From Pseudomonas sp. Bc-h (lineage in GTDB: Bacteria; Pseudomonadota; Gammaproteobacteria; Pseudomonadales; Pseudomonadaceae): a stretch of 64,000 bases of DNA. The stretch lies in assembly GCF_002080045.1 (NCBI RefSeq), contig NZ_MUIN01000001.1:425908-489907 (forward strand), read 5' to 3'. The translations under genes and the position numbers were made by a program. Shown piece after piece: positions 1 through 9,582 of the stretch. Positions within the stretch are counted from its first letter, which is position 1, and every line of letters starts with the position of its first letter. The notes under the pieces were generated by a model. The model was not told where the DNA came from. It worked only from the letters and a program-made list of their open reading frames with translations, and made no database searches.

Positions 1-25
1 ATGGGCCGATGCGTACCGCCGACAT
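1..25 (-). CDS. dusB: tRNA-dihydrouridine synthase B, 5' end only
   Basis: Only the first eight codons lie in the window. The reverse strand from 25 reads M-S-A-V-R-I-G-P, which matches the N-terminus I know for Pseudomonas DusB, the flavoenzyme that reduces U to dihydrouridine in tRNA. Its position directly downstream of prmA and the DUF3426 gene is the conserved place for dusB, which in Pseudomonas is followed by fis. An AGGT lies 8-11 bases before the ATG as a weak ribosome binding site. The call rests on eight residues plus synteny. Confidence 0.72.
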
Positions 26-317
26 AGGGTGACCTGTTGTGGGGCCGAATCACGAGGTCTGGTCCGGAAAGTGCTACCGAAAACGGTCGAGCAGCTTTTC
101 AGACGGGACCCAGAGTATGAAAAAGGGTGGGCATGATACCCGCTCTCGATGACTGGATAAAGGCTGAATTGGATAAAATCTGAACAGTTGCTTTCTTATC
201 GCGAACGGTTTGGTTCGAGTTCGCGTTGTCATAAATCTGTCGTCGGTTTTTTGCCCGCGCCGTGCCGCATTTCAGTGCGGTTCAGTGAGGGTGGTTCCCT
301 GCCCGCCGTCCTGGATT
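26..317 (-). promoter_or_regulatory. Intergenic region, presumed dusB-fis promoter, with a weak terminator-like hairpin
   Basis: This 292 bp gap lies between the DUF3426 stop and the dusB start and has no credible ORF. On the minus strand a short hairpin (GGGTATCATGCCC, positions 141-129) is followed by ACCC and five Ts (124-120), so it could be a weak Rho-independent terminator of the acc-prma transcript. The rest, towards position 26, would hold the dusB-fis promoter, expected from the biology of fis. I see no clear -35/-10 pair, so the promoter is inferred. Confidence 0.35.
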
Positions 318-1688
318 TTACTCCGGCGAGCGAAAACTCAAACTGTAATTCACGGCCTTCGGACCAGGGTCGAGGATGTCCAGTGCGATGTGGATAGGCG
401 TCTGCGGCGGCATTTCGTCCTTGCCGGCCAATTCTCCACTCAGGTATTCCCCAGGCTTGAACCGACGACTGGCAATCAGCTGACCACTGGTATCGGCGAA
501 GCGCAGTTCCAGGAGCGGAAACGGCTGGGAGAACGAAGCCCGGTTGTAGATGATTGCGTCGACGACCAGAGCGCCCTGGAATTCCGGGTGGCTGCGTACC
601 ACCAGGTTGCTGCTTTTGAGCAGCTTGATGTCAACCTTGGACGGCACTTTGCAGCCGATTTGCGGGCACACGTCCTGGAACAACGACCGATATTGGTCCT
701 GGCGCGCCAGTTCATCGAAGTGATACCAGACGTACTGGCCCGCCAGCGCGCAAAGGGCGATCAACGCCAGCAGCAGCCAGAGCAGGCGACGTCCCCAGCG
801 TGGCTTGGGTTTCTCCCAGGCCAGTTGCAACGGGTCGTCGGTCAGGTCCATCAGCGCCGGATCACGCAGCCCGGGCTCGTTGCGACCGCGCCTGCCATTG
901 GGCAGTGGTTGTTCTTCCTCATCATCGTCTTCTTCATGATGGCGATTGCGGGCGCGATCATCGTCACCATCCAGCGCTGAAAACCGCTCGGATTGGTGTT
1001 CCTCGTCATGCACGGTTTCGGTGTGCAGCCGATGGATATGCGACGGCTCGTCGTCGAAGTCGTCGGTTGCCATTGAAAGGGAGGGCTCTGTGCGATGGTC
1101 ATCGTGCGGGTCGACTTCATCACTGACGGAGGGCTCGTCGAACGTCTTGTGCTCGTCATGCTCGTCGATGACTTCAGCGCGCAACTCCGGTAGCTGGCTC
1201 ACATCGTCGTGGGTCAGGCCATGATCCCAGTGCTCGCCCGCGACCTCCGGCTCGTCGCGACGGGCGCTGAATGACTCGACCTCGTCGTGATCGCGGCCAG
1301 GGCTGGCGTGACCGAAAGATTTCGGCAGCTGGATCTCCCGTTGTTCGAGACGGGCCAGTTCTACGTCCAGATCGTCGAGATCCAGACTGTCCAGGTCGAC
1401 GGTGCGGTCTTCGCGCTTGACCGGCAGCGGCGCGGGCTCGCTGATCACGACGGACTGCGGTGCGATGACCTCGGGCTTTTGCTCAGGCAGCGGCTGTACC
1501 TGCTCCGGCGATGGGGCAGGCGGCGACGCCTTTGCCCCGGCGCGCTGTTCCAACAGTTGTTTCGCGGCATTGAACACTTGCAGGCAAGAGCCGCAGCGCA
1601 CCATGCCTCGGGCCACGCTCAATTGAGCGTGGCTGACGCGGAAACTGGTCTGGCAGTGAGGGCACTGGGTGACGAAACTGTCGGTCAT
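318..1688 (-). CDS. Zinc-ribbon and DUF3426 domain inner-membrane protein
   Basis: The 456-residue protein starts with an MJ0042-type zinc ribbon: CPHC at about 9-12 and CGSC at about 32-35. A very acidic, His/Asp/Glu-rich linker covers roughly residues 120-285. One transmembrane helix (WLLLALIALCALAGQYVW, about 300-318) comes next, and then a C-terminal DUF3426 beta domain of about 130 residues with a CPQIGCKVP motif. The fold implies a cytoplasmic zinc finger and a periplasmic DUF3426 domain. The function is not known. It lies between prmA and dusB, as in other pseudomonads. The long low-complexity linker is the unusual part. Confidence 0.88.
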   Translation of the reverse strand: MTDSFVTQCPHCQTSFRVSHAQLSVARGMVRCGSCLQVFNAAKQLLEQRAGAKASPPAPSPEQVQPLPEQKPEVIAPQSVVISEPAPLPVKREDRTVDLDSLDLDDLDVELARLEQREIQLPKSFGHASPGRDHDEVESFSARRDEPEVAGEHWDHGLTHDDVSQLPELRAEVIDEHDEHKTFDEPSVSDEVDPHDDHRTEPSLSMATDDFDDEPSHIHRLHTETVHDEEHQSERFSALDGDDDRARNRHHEEDDDEEEQPLPNGRRGRNEPGLRDPALMDLTDDPLQLAWEKPKPRWGRRLLWLLLALIALCALAGQYVWYHFDELARQDQYRSLFQDVCPQIGCKVPSKVDIKLLKSSNLVVRSHPEFQGALVVDAIIYNRASFSQPFPLLELRFADTSGQLIASRRFKPGEYLSGELAGKDEMPPQTPIHIALDILDPGPKAVNYSLSFRSPE

Positions 1689-1732
1689 GCGGGTATCCGG
1701 GTTAGCGAGCGCCTAAAGGTTTGCAGTAAAAA

Positions 1733-2611
1733 TCAGCGACGGCGGCCGGTGATCCGGACCCAGCCTTCGCGGTTGGCGATGGGGTCCAGATCGAATGCAT
1801 CGGCGTAAGCGGCAGCCACTTCATCGCCTTGCTCGGCCAGAATGCCGGACAGCGCCAGGCGTCCACCGGGTTTGACCAGACTTGCCAGCTGAGGTGCCAG
1901 CGACACCAGCGGTCCTGCCAGGATATTAGCCACCAATACGTCGGCCGGCTCTTTTGGCAGGTCTTCAGGCAGATAGAGTGGAAATTTTTCGGCCGGGACG
2001 TTGTTGCGCCCGGCGTTGTCGCGAGACGCTTCCAGGGCTTGCACGTCGATATCGGTGCCCACAGCGTGGTTAGCGCCCAGCAGCAGCGCGGCGATCGCGA
2101 GGATGCCTGAACCACAGCCGAAATCGAGCACATTGCAGTGGCTCAGGTCCTGACCGTCCAGCCATTCCAGGCACAGGGCAGTGGTCGGGTGGGTGCCGGT
2201 GCCGAACGCCAGTCCCGGATCAAGCAGCAGGTTAACCGCATCCGGCTCAGGCGCAGCGTGCCAGCTAGGCACGATCCACAGACGCTGACCGAAACGCATC
2301 GGCTGAAAGTTATCCATCCAGCTGCGTTCCCAGTCCTGGTCCTGGATCACTTCATGCATGTGCTCCGGCAGTTCGGCGCCGGTCAGCAGTTTGAGGTGTG
2401 CGAGCACATGATCGGCGTTGGTGTCGGCTTCGAACAGGGCCAGCAGGTGCGTGTGGGACCACAGCGGTGTGGTGTTCAGTTCGGGTTCGAAGATCGGCTG
2501 GTCTTCAGCGTCCATGAATGTAACGGACACGGCGCCGACTTCAAGAAGGGCGTCTTCGTAGGTTTCGGCTTGTTCTGGGCTGATGGCGAGACGGACTTGC
2601 AGCCAAGGCAT
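1733..2611 (-). CDS. prmA: Ribosomal protein L11 methyltransferase
   Basis: A 292-residue class I SAM-dependent methyltransferase that trimethylates ribosomal protein L11 in the cytoplasm. The N-terminal substrate-recognition domain (about 1-115) contains PWLQVRL and the [12 protein letters not shown] stretch. The SAM motif I is [14 protein letters not shown], and the downstream NILAGPLV motif is diagnostic of PrmA. The length matches the family (about 293). It follows accC with a 134 bp gap, so it may have its own promoter or be read through from acc. Confidence 0.97.
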   Translation of the reverse strand: MPWLQVRLAISPEQAETYEDALLEVGAVSVTFMDAEDQPIFEPELNTTPLWSHTHLLALFEADTNADHVLAHLKLLTGAELPEHMHEVIQDQDWERSWMDNFQPMRFGQRLWIVPSWHAAPEPDAVNLLLDPGLAFGTGTHPTTALCLEWLDGQDLSHCNVLDFGCGSGILAIAALLLGANHAVGTDIDVQALEASRDNAGRNNVPAEKFPLYLPEDLPKEPADVLVANILAGPLVSLAPQLASLVKPGGRLALSGILAEQGDEVAAAYADAFDLDPIANREGWVRITGRRR

Positions 2612-2745
2612 GGCGGATTACCTTCGAATTTGAAAAATGACGAGCGGCACAGCGCCGCGAGAGACCGGCAAGTTTACGGGGTTCGGGGAGAAACAACAAA
2701 GCCGCTCGGAAGCGGCTCTGTTGGTCTGCGGCACTTACTGGAGAA

Positions 2746-4095
2746 TCAGTGTTTGTCACCGGCCAGTTTGTGTTCCAGGTAGTGGATGTTGACGCCGCCT
2801 TCGCAGAAGCCTTCATCGCGGGTCAGATCACGGTGCAGCGGGATGTTGGTCTTGATCCCGTCGACCACGATTTCGTCCAGGGCATTGCGCATCCGCGCCA
2901 TGGCTTCGTCGCGGGTTGCGCCCCAGGTGATCAGCTTGCCGATCAGCGAGTCGTAGTTCGACGGTACCTTGTAGCCACTGTACAGGTGCGAATCGACGCG
3001 CACGCCGTTGCCGCCCGGCGCGTGGAAGTGCTTCACCAGGCCTGGGCTTGGAATGAAGGTTTTCGGGTCTTCGGCGTTGATCCGGCATTCCAGCGCGTGG
3101 CCGTGGATCTTCACGTCATCCTGGGTAAACGACAGCTTGTTGCCAGCGGCGATGCTCAGCATCTCCTTGACGATGTCGATACCGGTGACCATTTCCGAAA
3201 CCGGGTGCTCCACCTGAACACGGGTGTTCATCTCGATGAAGTAGAAACGGCCGTTCTCGTACAGGAACTCGAACGTGCCGGCGCCACGGTAGCCGATATC
3301 CACGCAGGCTTTGACGCACGCGGCGAACACGTCTTGACGGGCTTTTTCATCGATGAACGGAGCCGGTGCTTCTTCCAGAACCTTCTGGTGACGACGCTGC
3401 AGCGAGCAGTCGCGGTCGCCCAGATGGATGGCGTTGCCCTGGCCGTCGGAAATGACCTGGACTTCCACGTGACGTGGGTTGGTCAGGTACTTCTCGAGGT
3501 AGACCATCGGGTTGCTGAACCAGGCGGCCGCTTCGGCGCGCGTCTGCTTGGCCGCTTCGATCAGGTCTTCTTCCTTGTGCACCACGCGCATGCCGCGACC
3601 ACCGCCGCCGCCAGCGGCCTTGATGATCACCGGATAGCCGACTTCACGGCCGATGCGCAGCGCGGTTTCTTCGTCTTCCGGCAGTGGGCCGTCGGAACCT
3701 GGAACCGTGGGTACCTTGGCCAGCTTCATGGCGTCCTTGGCAGAAACCTTGTCGCCCATCAGGCGAATGGTTTCGGCTTTCGGGCCGATGAAGGCAAAAC
3801 CGGATTTCTCGACCTGTTCGGCGAAGTCGGCGTTTTCCGCGAGGAAACCGTAGCCTGGGTGAATCGCCGTGGCGCCGGTCAGCTCTGCAGCCGAAATGAT
3901 GGCCGGGATGTTCAGGTACGACAGGTTGGCTGGCGCAGGACCGATGCAGACGGTTTCGTCTGCCAGGCCCAGGTGCATCAGCTCACGGTCTGCCGTGGAA
4001 TGTACCGCGACGGTCTTGATGCCCAGTTCTTTACAGGCACGCAAGATGCGCAAGGCGATTTCGCCGCGGTTGGCGATCAGGACTTTTTCCAACAT
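2746..4095 (-). CDS. accC: Acetyl-CoA carboxylase, biotin carboxylase subunit
   Basis: Carboxylates the biotin on AccB with bicarbonate and ATP, the first step of fatty acid synthesis. I place the start at 4095, where the protein begins [20 protein letters not shown] as in E. coli AccC, with GGAGAG as ribosome binding site. An in-frame start at 4116 would overlap accB without a good site. From 4095 the protein has 449 residues, the same as E. coli. The ATP-grasp glycine loop [14 protein letters not shown] and the catalytic [12 protein letters not shown] segment are present. It lies 17 bp after the accB stop, in one operon. Confidence 0.97.
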   Translation of the reverse strand: MLEKVLIANRGEIALRILRACKELGIKTVAVHSTADRELMHLGLADETVCIGPAPANLSYLNIPAIISAAELTGATAIHPGYGFLAENADFAEQVEKSGFAFIGPKAETIRLMGDKVSAKDAMKLAKVPTVPGSDGPLPEDEETALRIGREVGYPVIIKAAGGGGGRGMRVVHKEEDLIEAAKQTRAEAAAWFSNPMVYLEKYLTNPRHVEVQVISDGQGNAIHLGDRDCSLQRRHQKVLEEAPAPFIDEKARQDVFAACVKACVDIGYRGAGTFEFLYENGRFYFIEMNTRVQVEHPVSEMVTGIDIVKEMLSIAAGNKLSFTQDDVKIHGHALECRINAEDPKTFIPSPGLVKHFHAPGGNGVRVDSHLYSGYKVPSNYDSLIGKLITWGATRDEAMARMRNALDEIVVDGIKTNIPLHRDLTRDEGFCEGGVNIHYLEHKLAGDKH

Positions 4096-4112
4096 CGCAG
4101 GCTCTCCCCGGT

Positions 4113-4571
4113 TCAAACGATGGTGAACAGCGGCTGGTCGTACTCAACCGGCTGACCGTTTTCTACCAGGATGGATTCGATGACGCCGCTGACTTCGGCT
4201 TCGATGTGGTTCATCATTTTCATCGCTTCGACGATGCAAATGGTGTCGCCTTTCTTGACGGTCTTGCCCACTTCGACGAACGCTGGCGAACCCGGCGCCG
4301 GCGTGCGGTAGAAGGTACCGACCATCGGCGATTTGACGACGGTGCCGTTCAGCTTCGGTGCTGAAGGGGCTTCTGCTGCCGCGACAGGCGCTGCAGCTGG
4401 AGCAGGGGCTGCGACTGGAGCCGCGACTGGGGCCGGTGCATAGTACTGCTGTGCTGGAGTCTTGCTGTGACGGCTGATTCGTACGGACTCTTCGCCTTCA
4501 CGGATTTCCAGTTCGTCGATGCCGGACTCTTCCAGCAATTCGATCAGTTTCTTGACTTTACGGATATCCAT
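4113..4571 (-). CDS. accB: Acetyl-CoA carboxylase biotin carboxyl carrier protein
   Basis: The 152-residue BCCP carries biotin between biotin carboxylase and carboxyltransferase. The N-terminal helix ([17 protein letters not shown]) is followed by a flexible Ala/Pro-rich linker (about 45-72), then the biotinyl domain. The biotin-accepting lysine is K118 in [15 protein letters not shown]. It is transcribed with accC directly downstream and aroQ 80 bp upstream, the usual Pseudomonas aroQ-accB-accC order. Confidence 0.97.
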   Translation of the reverse strand: MDIRKVKKLIELLEESGIDELEIREGEESVRISRHSKTPAQQYYAPAPVAAPVAAPAPAAAPVAAAEAPSAPKLNGTVVKSPMVGTFYRTPAPGSPAFVEVGKTVKKGDTICIVEAMKMMNHIEAEVSGVIESILVENGQPVEYDQPLFTIV

Positions 4572-4651
4572 TAATCATCAACTCCCAAAGGACGGTCAGG
4601 GGTATTCGGTAGCCGGTTCGGGCTGTGGGGCTCAGTGCGAAACTGCGCCGT

Positions 4652-5104
4652 TCACGCCTTCGAACGGGTGGCCAGTTGTTCCAGGGCAGCCTCCAGGGCC
4701 AGTCGGTAACCGCTGGCGCCAAGGCCGCAGATCACTCCTACAGCGACATCTGAAAAGTAGGAGTGATGGCGGAAAGGTTCGCGCTTGTGCACGTTCGACA
4801 GGTGCACTTCGATGAATGGGATGCTCACTCCCAGCAATGCGTCACGTATTGCGACACTTGTGTGAGTGAAAGCAGCCGGATTGATCAGGATGAAGTCCAC
4901 GCCCTCATCGCGCGCAGCGTGGATGCGGTCGATCAACTCGTACTCGGCATTGCTCTGCAGATACATCAGATGGTGACCGGCTTCGCGCGCGCGCTTTTCC
5001 AGGTCCTGGTTGATATCGGCCAACGTGATCGAGCCATAGATTCCCGGTTCGCGGGTGCCCAGCAAGTTCAGGTTAGGTCCGTGAAGAACCAGAAAAGTCG
5101 CCAT
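4652..5104 (-). CDS. aroQ: Type II 3-dehydroquinate dehydratase
   Basis: Converts 3-dehydroquinate to 3-dehydroshikimate in the shikimate pathway. From the start at 5104 (AAGGAA upstream) the 150-residue protein begins [20 protein letters not shown] and has the catalytic tyrosine in GIYG (Y23), the [11 protein letters not shown] segment, [17 protein letters not shown] and the C-terminal GLGASGY. An in-frame ATG at 5221 would add 39 residues without similarity to the family, so it is rejected. It heads the accBC operon. Confidence 0.96.
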   Translation of the reverse strand: MATFLVLHGPNLNLLGTREPGIYGSITLADINQDLEKRAREAGHHLMYLQSNAEYELIDRIHAARDEGVDFILINPAAFTHTSVAIRDALLGVSIPFIEVHLSNVHKREPFRHHSYFSDVAVGVICGLGASGYRLALEAALEQLATRSKA

Positions 5105-5268
5105 CGTGTGTTCCTTGTTGTGTGCGTTGTCGACGTTCGCATCAGGTGCGAGCGGTGAATGCGCAGCGACTATGCCGGAAAGCGCAATGGACTGTCCAGT
5201 TACCGACCCAGATATCGACAATGTTCAGCACGATGTCCGATGTTCGCGCAAAGTTTGTGACTAAGACG

Positions 5269-7059
5269 CTAAATTTGGTCATTTGCTCTAGAAAGGTGCT
5301 CGGAGAAGCCTTCCACGTCGATTTCGCCGACGACGCGCGCATTTGTCAGCTCGTTCCCGTCTTTTCCGAAAAACAGCAGGGCGGGCGGGCCGAACAGTTT
5401 GTAGTTATCCAGCAGAGCGCGCTGTTCTGCGCTGCTGTCGGTCATGTCGAAGCGAATCAGGCGAAACTCCTTGAGTTGGCTCACTATTTTCGGATCGGGC
5501 AGGACTTCATGCTCGATCACTTTGCAACTGATGCACCAGTCCGCGTACCAGTCGACGAGCACCGGTTCTTCGGCGATTTTCGAATCGGCGAGGATCTGAT
5601 TCAGTTCACTCACCTGTGTCACGGTCTGCCACTGCTCGCTTGCCCTTGCGCTGTTTTCACTGCCGATCTGCGTGGTTTGCGCGCGGCCCAATGGACGCAG
5701 CGGATCTGTCTGACCGCTGAATGCGCCGTACCAGCAGGACAGAGCGTAGACCAACAGAAACAGACCGAGAAGTTGGGCGAGGCGACCCCGGGTAGTCTTT
5801 ACCGTGAACTCCAGCGCGCCGAGGAACACGGCGACACCTGCCCACAGCAAGCCGACCAGCAGCAACGTCAATTGTCCTGGGATGACCCGGCTGATCAAGC
5901 CGATCGCCAATGCCAGCAGCAGAACACCGATAGCGTTCTTGACCGTCACCAGCCAAGGCCCGCTTTTCGGCAGCCAGGCTGCTCCACCAGTCGCGACGAC
6001 AACCAGTGGCGCGCCCATGCCAAGGCCTAAAGCGAAAAGCTTCAAGGCCCCGCCCAATGCATCCCCGCTGGCGCTTATATAAAGAAGCGCACCGGCCAGT
6101 GGCGCGGACACACAGGGGGATACCAACAGGCTCGAAACCACACCCAATACTGCCGCGCCCCACAGCGAACCGCCTTTTGTGTTGCCGGCAATGCGGTCGA
6201 GTCGGTCGTTCAAGGCGCGAGGCAGTCGCAGCTCAAAAACGCCGAACATGGCAATGGCGAACACCACGAAGAACAGTGCAAACGGCCCCAGCACCCAGGC
6301 TGATTGCAGTCGTGCCTGCAAATTGAGGCTGGCGCCGAACATGCCCATCAAAGCGCCGAGAATCGCGAAGCAAACTGCCATTGGCAGTACGTACGCCATA
6401 GACAAGGAGAAGCCGCGCACCCCGCCAATCTGTCCGCGCAGGACTACCCCGGAAAGGATCGGCAGCATTGGCAAAACGCAGGGTGTGAAGGTCAGGCCGA
6501 TGCCCGCGAGGAAGAACAGTGCCAGTTGTTTCCAGCTGAACGAAACATCGGTTTTGCCCCCTGCCAAGGCAGGATCAATGGTCGATGAAGAGGCGCCGCC
6601 GATGCTCAAACGCTCGGTTTCAGGCGGATAGCACAGGCCTTTGTCGGCGCAGCCTTGATAAGTTACGACCAGCGTGAACGGGCGAGTATCAGAGGTTTTG
6701 CGCGGCAGGTTGATGTCGAGGATGCCGTGATACACCTCGACATCGCCGAAGTATTCGTCGTGCTTCTTCTCGCCGTCGGGCAACTGCGCTGTGCCCAGGC
6801 CAATGTCAGCAGGTTCGGTGCGGAACTGGAACCGATGGCGATACAGGTAATAGCCTTCGGTGGCGACGAACTGCAGTTTGATCGATTCGGGCGAGGTGTC
6901 GATCAGGTTCAGTTGAAAGGCCTGGCGAACCGGCAGGAAGTCCTTGCTGTTGTCGATGGCCGCGCTGCCCAGAGTAGAGCTCGGCCTGCTGTCCAGCAGG
7001 CTGGCGCTGAAGGCAGGCAGGGCAAGAGTCAGCAATATCAGACAAAGCAGGCGGCGCAT
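5269..7059 (-). CDS. dsbD: Protein-disulfide reductase (thiol:disulfide interchange protein DsbD)
   Basis: Carries electrons from cytoplasmic thioredoxin across the inner membrane to periplasmic DsbC/DsbE-type proteins. The 596 residues show a signal peptide (LLCLILLTLALPAFSA), an N-terminal alpha domain with the cysteine pair in GCADKGLCYPP, a central eight-helix beta domain with FTPCVLPMLP and SPCVSAPLAG, and a C-terminal thioredoxin-like gamma domain with WCISC in DWYADWCISCKVIE. All six redox cysteines are visible. In P. aeruginosa the same gene (dipZ) also lies next to aroQ. It is separated from aroQ by about 165 bp and probably has its own promoter. Confidence 0.95.
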   Translation of the reverse strand: MRRLLCLILLTLALPAFSASLLDSRPSSTLGSAAIDNSKDFLPVRQAFQLNLIDTSPESIKLQFVATEGYYLYRHRFQFRTEPADIGLGTAQLPDGEKKHDEYFGDVEVYHGILDINLPRKTSDTRPFTLVVTYQGCADKGLCYPPETERLSIGGASSSTIDPALAGGKTDVSFSWKQLALFFLAGIGLTFTPCVLPMLPILSGVVLRGQIGGVRGFSLSMAYVLPMAVCFAILGALMGMFGASLNLQARLQSAWVLGPFALFFVVFAIAMFGVFELRLPRALNDRLDRIAGNTKGGSLWGAAVLGVVSSLLVSPCVSAPLAGALLYISASGDALGGALKLFALGLGMGAPLVVVATGGAAWLPKSGPWLVTVKNAIGVLLLALAIGLISRVIPGQLTLLLVGLLWAGVAVFLGALEFTVKTTRGRLAQLLGLFLLVYALSCWYGAFSGQTDPLRPLGRAQTTQIGSENSARASEQWQTVTQVSELNQILADSKIAEEPVLVDWYADWCISCKVIEHEVLPDPKIVSQLKEFRLIRFDMTDSSAEQRALLDNYKLFGPPALLFFGKDGNELTNARVVGEIDVEGFSEHLSRANDQI

Positions 7060-7145
7060 GGCGGTCTCGCATCACAGAAGTCCGCGCATGATAGCGGAGT
7101 GGCTGATGCGTTGCAGGGAACGCCGATGGCGTGGACGGGGTTAGT

Positions 7146-7278
7146 CTGTGGTGGATTGCCGGAGGTTGCGACGATGGCGAAGCGGTCGTCTGGCTGATAG
7201 AGATGCAGTGTATGCACCGGCCTCATCGCGACCCTCGTGCCTCGGGTTGCTCCCACAGGGTTTGCGGGTTGCCAGCAG
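7146..7278. repeat. Intergenic repeat, copy 1 of a direct pair
   Basis: About 133 bp, nearly identical to 7406-7537 and in the same orientation. Shared landmarks are CTGTG, TGCCGGAGGTTRCGAC, GCGGTCGTCTGGCTGATA, CCTCATCGCGACCCTCGTG and CTCCCRCAGGG. The ends (CTGTGGG...GCCGGAGGTTACGACGG) resemble those of the palindrome at 17634-17773, so these are members of one Pseudomonas intergenic repeat family. No coding role is seen; short ORFs across it are repeat-derived. Confidence 0.8.
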
Positions 7279-7405
7279 TCGGCGGCTGGCCGTGAAAGCG
7301 GGGTTTGGCGACCGGTATTGCAAGCCACAGTATCGGGCGATACCAATGATTTTTTCATACGAGAGCAACCAGGCGATGCCGCCAATCTGCCGCGCGCCAC
7401 AGAAC

Positions 7406-7537
7406 CTGTGGGAGCTGCCGGAGGTTACGACGGTGGCGAAGCGGTCGTCTGGCTGATAAAGATGCAGTGTATGAAATGGCCTCATCGCGACCCTCGTGCC
7501 TCGGGTTGCTCCCGCAGGGATCGCGTGGTGCCAGCAG
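7406..7537. repeat. Intergenic repeat, copy 2 of a direct pair
   Basis: Second copy of the 7146-7278 repeat, offset by 259-260 bp and ending exactly at the gcbA stop codon. Differences from copy 1 are scattered substitutions and one single-base indel near the left end. The 127 bp between the copies holds no gene. The whole 7060-7537 gap between dsbD and gcbA is therefore mostly repeat DNA. Confidence 0.8.
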
Positions 7538-9196
7538 TTAAACGATGTCTACCGTCGAGTGTTTGGAGGCGCGAGCGAGGTCGTCCGCCAACCCATGCAC
7601 CTGGTTGCGCCCGGCCTTTTTCGCGCGGTACAGCGCGTCGTCCGCGTGCGATGCCATCATCAGCGCGTCGTCGTGCTCACCCAACTCCACGACACCGGCG
7701 CTGAACGTGCAGAACAGATCGGTCGGCTGCGCCGGATAGTGAATTTCGGCGAAGCGGCGGCGAATTTCGTCGAGTACGCCGTGGGCGGCCTTGAGGTCAG
7801 TGTCGGGCATGACCACTGCGAATTCTTCGCCGCCATAACGGCCGATGTAATCGGTCTTGCGCAGGCGTTGCTTGAGAAACAGCGCGAGGCTCTTGATGAC
7901 CCGGTCGCCCATGGGGTGGCCGTGACCGTCGTTGACCTTCTTGAAGTGGTCGATGTCGAGCATCGCGAAGCTCAGCGGTTTCTTCTCGCGGCGTGCGCGA
8001 AAGCTGCAGTCTTCAAGCAATTGCAGGATGTGCGTGTGGTTGTACAGGCCGGTCAGACTGTCGCGCACCATTCGCGCCTTGAGATTGCGCGCCCGCGCTG
8101 CACGGTTGCGAACGGTAGTGATCAGGTGTCGCGGCTTGATCGGCTTGGTGAGGAAGTCGTCGCCGCCCTCGCTCATCGCGTCAAGCTGTTTGTCCAGATC
8201 GTCCTCGGCCGACAGATAGATGATTGGCACGCTGACATAACGGTCGTTGTGGCGAATGACCTTGGCCAGTTCGGTGCCGGTGCAGCCGGGCATGTACATG
8301 TCGAGAATGATCAGGTCTGGCTGGAATTCAGCCAGTTCGGACATGGCCTTGATCGGGTCGAACAAGGTCCGGGTGACGATCCCGGCACTGTTGAGCAGGC
8401 GCTCGGTATGGGTGGCCTGGGCCCGCGAGTCGTCGATGATCAACACTTTATAAGGCTCGTACTGAGCGACTCGGGTGAGAATCTCGATTTTCTCCAGCAG
8501 GCTGGACGCCTCCAGCGTGCCGGTCAGAAACTCCTCACCACCGGCCCGCACCGCGGCCAGACGCGTAGGTGTATCGGTTTCGTGATGGCTGAAGAACAGC
8601 AGTGGCAGCTTCTGCTCAAGACCTTCCTGCATCTTGGCGGCCAGCTTCAGGCCTTCGCCAACACCGCCGAAATCCACGTCCATCACCACGGCGGCGGGCA
8701 AGCGCTCGGCCAGGGTTGTGTGAACGGCGTGAATGCTGGCCAGCGATTGCGCGCTGAGGCCAAAAAACTCAAGCTGCTTGGCCAGCCGTTCGCCGCGCTC
8801 GTGATCCTGCAGCATCACGTAGATCGGCTTGCGCAACGGAGGCAGCGAAGTGTGTTCGAGGCGATCGCCATGACGCAGACCAGTACGCGAAAGCCGCTGC
8901 ATCAAACGGTTGAGGTCGGTGATCAACGAACTGCTCAGTCGCCCGCGATTGGCTTCCACTTCCTGCAGGGACTGACTGATGCCCCGTGCCAGTTGAGCGT
9001 GCTCGGCCTGTTCGAAGCGCTCGGCGAAACGCAGCAAGCGCTGGTTGGCTTCGCTGAGCTCTTCCATGTCGACGACTGACCACTCGCTTTGCTGCAGGCG
9101 CTGCCAGACCTCCAGGATCTGACGTGCTTGGTGGATGACGCGCTGGGCGAAATGGTGCTTGAGACGGTCTCGGCTCGGATCTTCTGGTTCGGTCAT
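7538..9196 (-). CDS. gcbA: Diguanylate cyclase with tandem receiver domains
   Basis: Makes cyclic di-GMP; GcbA homologues promote attachment and control motility in Pseudomonas. With the start at 9196 (MTEPEDPSRDRL) it has 552 residues. An N-terminal helical region (about 1-110) is followed by two receiver-like domains, of which the second has the acidic pocket and phosphoacceptor context (LIIDDSRAQ, LIILDMYMPGCTG, SAEDD, KPIKP). The C-terminal GGDEF domain has an intact GGEEF active site (455-459) and an RKTD inhibitory site five residues before it. The first receiver has degenerate motifs. Synteny with P. aeruginosa PA4843 (between dipZ and the DUF2333 gene) supports the symbol. An in-frame ATG at 9274 is less likely. 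Confidence 0.85.
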   Translation of the reverse strand: MTEPEDPSRDRLKHHFAQRVIHQARQILEVWQRLQQSEWSVVDMEELSEANQRLLRFAERFEQAEHAQLARGISQSLQEVEANRGRLSSSLITDLNRLMQRLSRTGLRHGDRLEHTSLPPLRKPIYVMLQDHERGERLAKQLEFFGLSAQSLASIHAVHTTLAERLPAAVVMDVDFGGVGEGLKLAAKMQEGLEQKLPLLFFSHHETDTPTRLAAVRAGGEEFLTGTLEASSLLEKIEILTRVAQYEPYKVLIIDDSRAQATHTERLLNSAGIVTRTLFDPIKAMSELAEFQPDLIILDMYMPGCTGTELAKVIRHNDRYVSVPIIYLSAEDDLDKQLDAMSEGGDDFLTKPIKPRHLITTVRNRAARARNLKARMVRDSLTGLYNHTHILQLLEDCSFRARREKKPLSFAMLDIDHFKKVNDGHGHPMGDRVIKSLALFLKQRLRKTDYIGRYGGEEFAVVMPDTDLKAAHGVLDEIRRRFAEIHYPAQPTDLFCTFSAGVVELGEHDDALMMASHADDALYRAKKAGRNQVHGLADDLARASKHSTVDIV

Positions 9197-9582
9197 GACC
9201 TGACTACTTGCTAGGGGAAACCCTGATACGAATGCTGGCGCTATGCTAGCACTACTTTTCTTCGGCAAGTGCACCGCAAGTCATTTTGTTGTCATTTTTT
9301 AAGGGTTTTTTGCGTCAATTTTTCAGCTTTTTCAGGCTTTAAGTATTGAATGCCATTGGAAAACGAATGGTCCGATCGTGACTGGTTCGTCAGGAAATGC
9401 CTGATACGCAGGTAGGGGGGATTTTGATCGGTTAGAGAGGCCTGCGAGCTAGAGCGTGATGGCATGACGCACACGGACTCGTCGATTACGCAAATGGACC
9501 CTCCACCGCGTTCCTGCCAAACGCACCTTGCTGTAAGGTTGCGGTCCTAAGCACTGAATTCCGTGATTGAAAGGACAAGGCC
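9197..9582. promoter_or_regulatory. Divergent intergenic region between gcbA and the DUF2333 gene
   Basis: This gap of 386 bp separates two divergent genes and must hold both promoters. It is T-rich around 9285-9330 (runs of six Ts at 9295 and 9307), in contrast to its surroundings. I see no palindrome or clear sigma-70 pair. Short ORFs inside (for example 9292-9474, minus) have no family features. The DUF2333 gene has the ribosome binding site AAAGGAC just before 9583. Confidence 0.4.

Noticed and set aside
2749..4155. 468-codon ORF on the plus strand opposite accC
   Set aside because: accC is certain from its motifs; the antisense translation has no family features.
7496..9079. 527-codon ORF on the plus strand opposite gcbA
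   Set aside because: It overlaps the clear GGDEF and receiver coding sequence and starts in the repeat.
9292..9474. 60-codon minus-strand ORF between gcbA and the DUF2333 gene
   Set aside because: Low complexity, no ribosome binding site, no conserved features.
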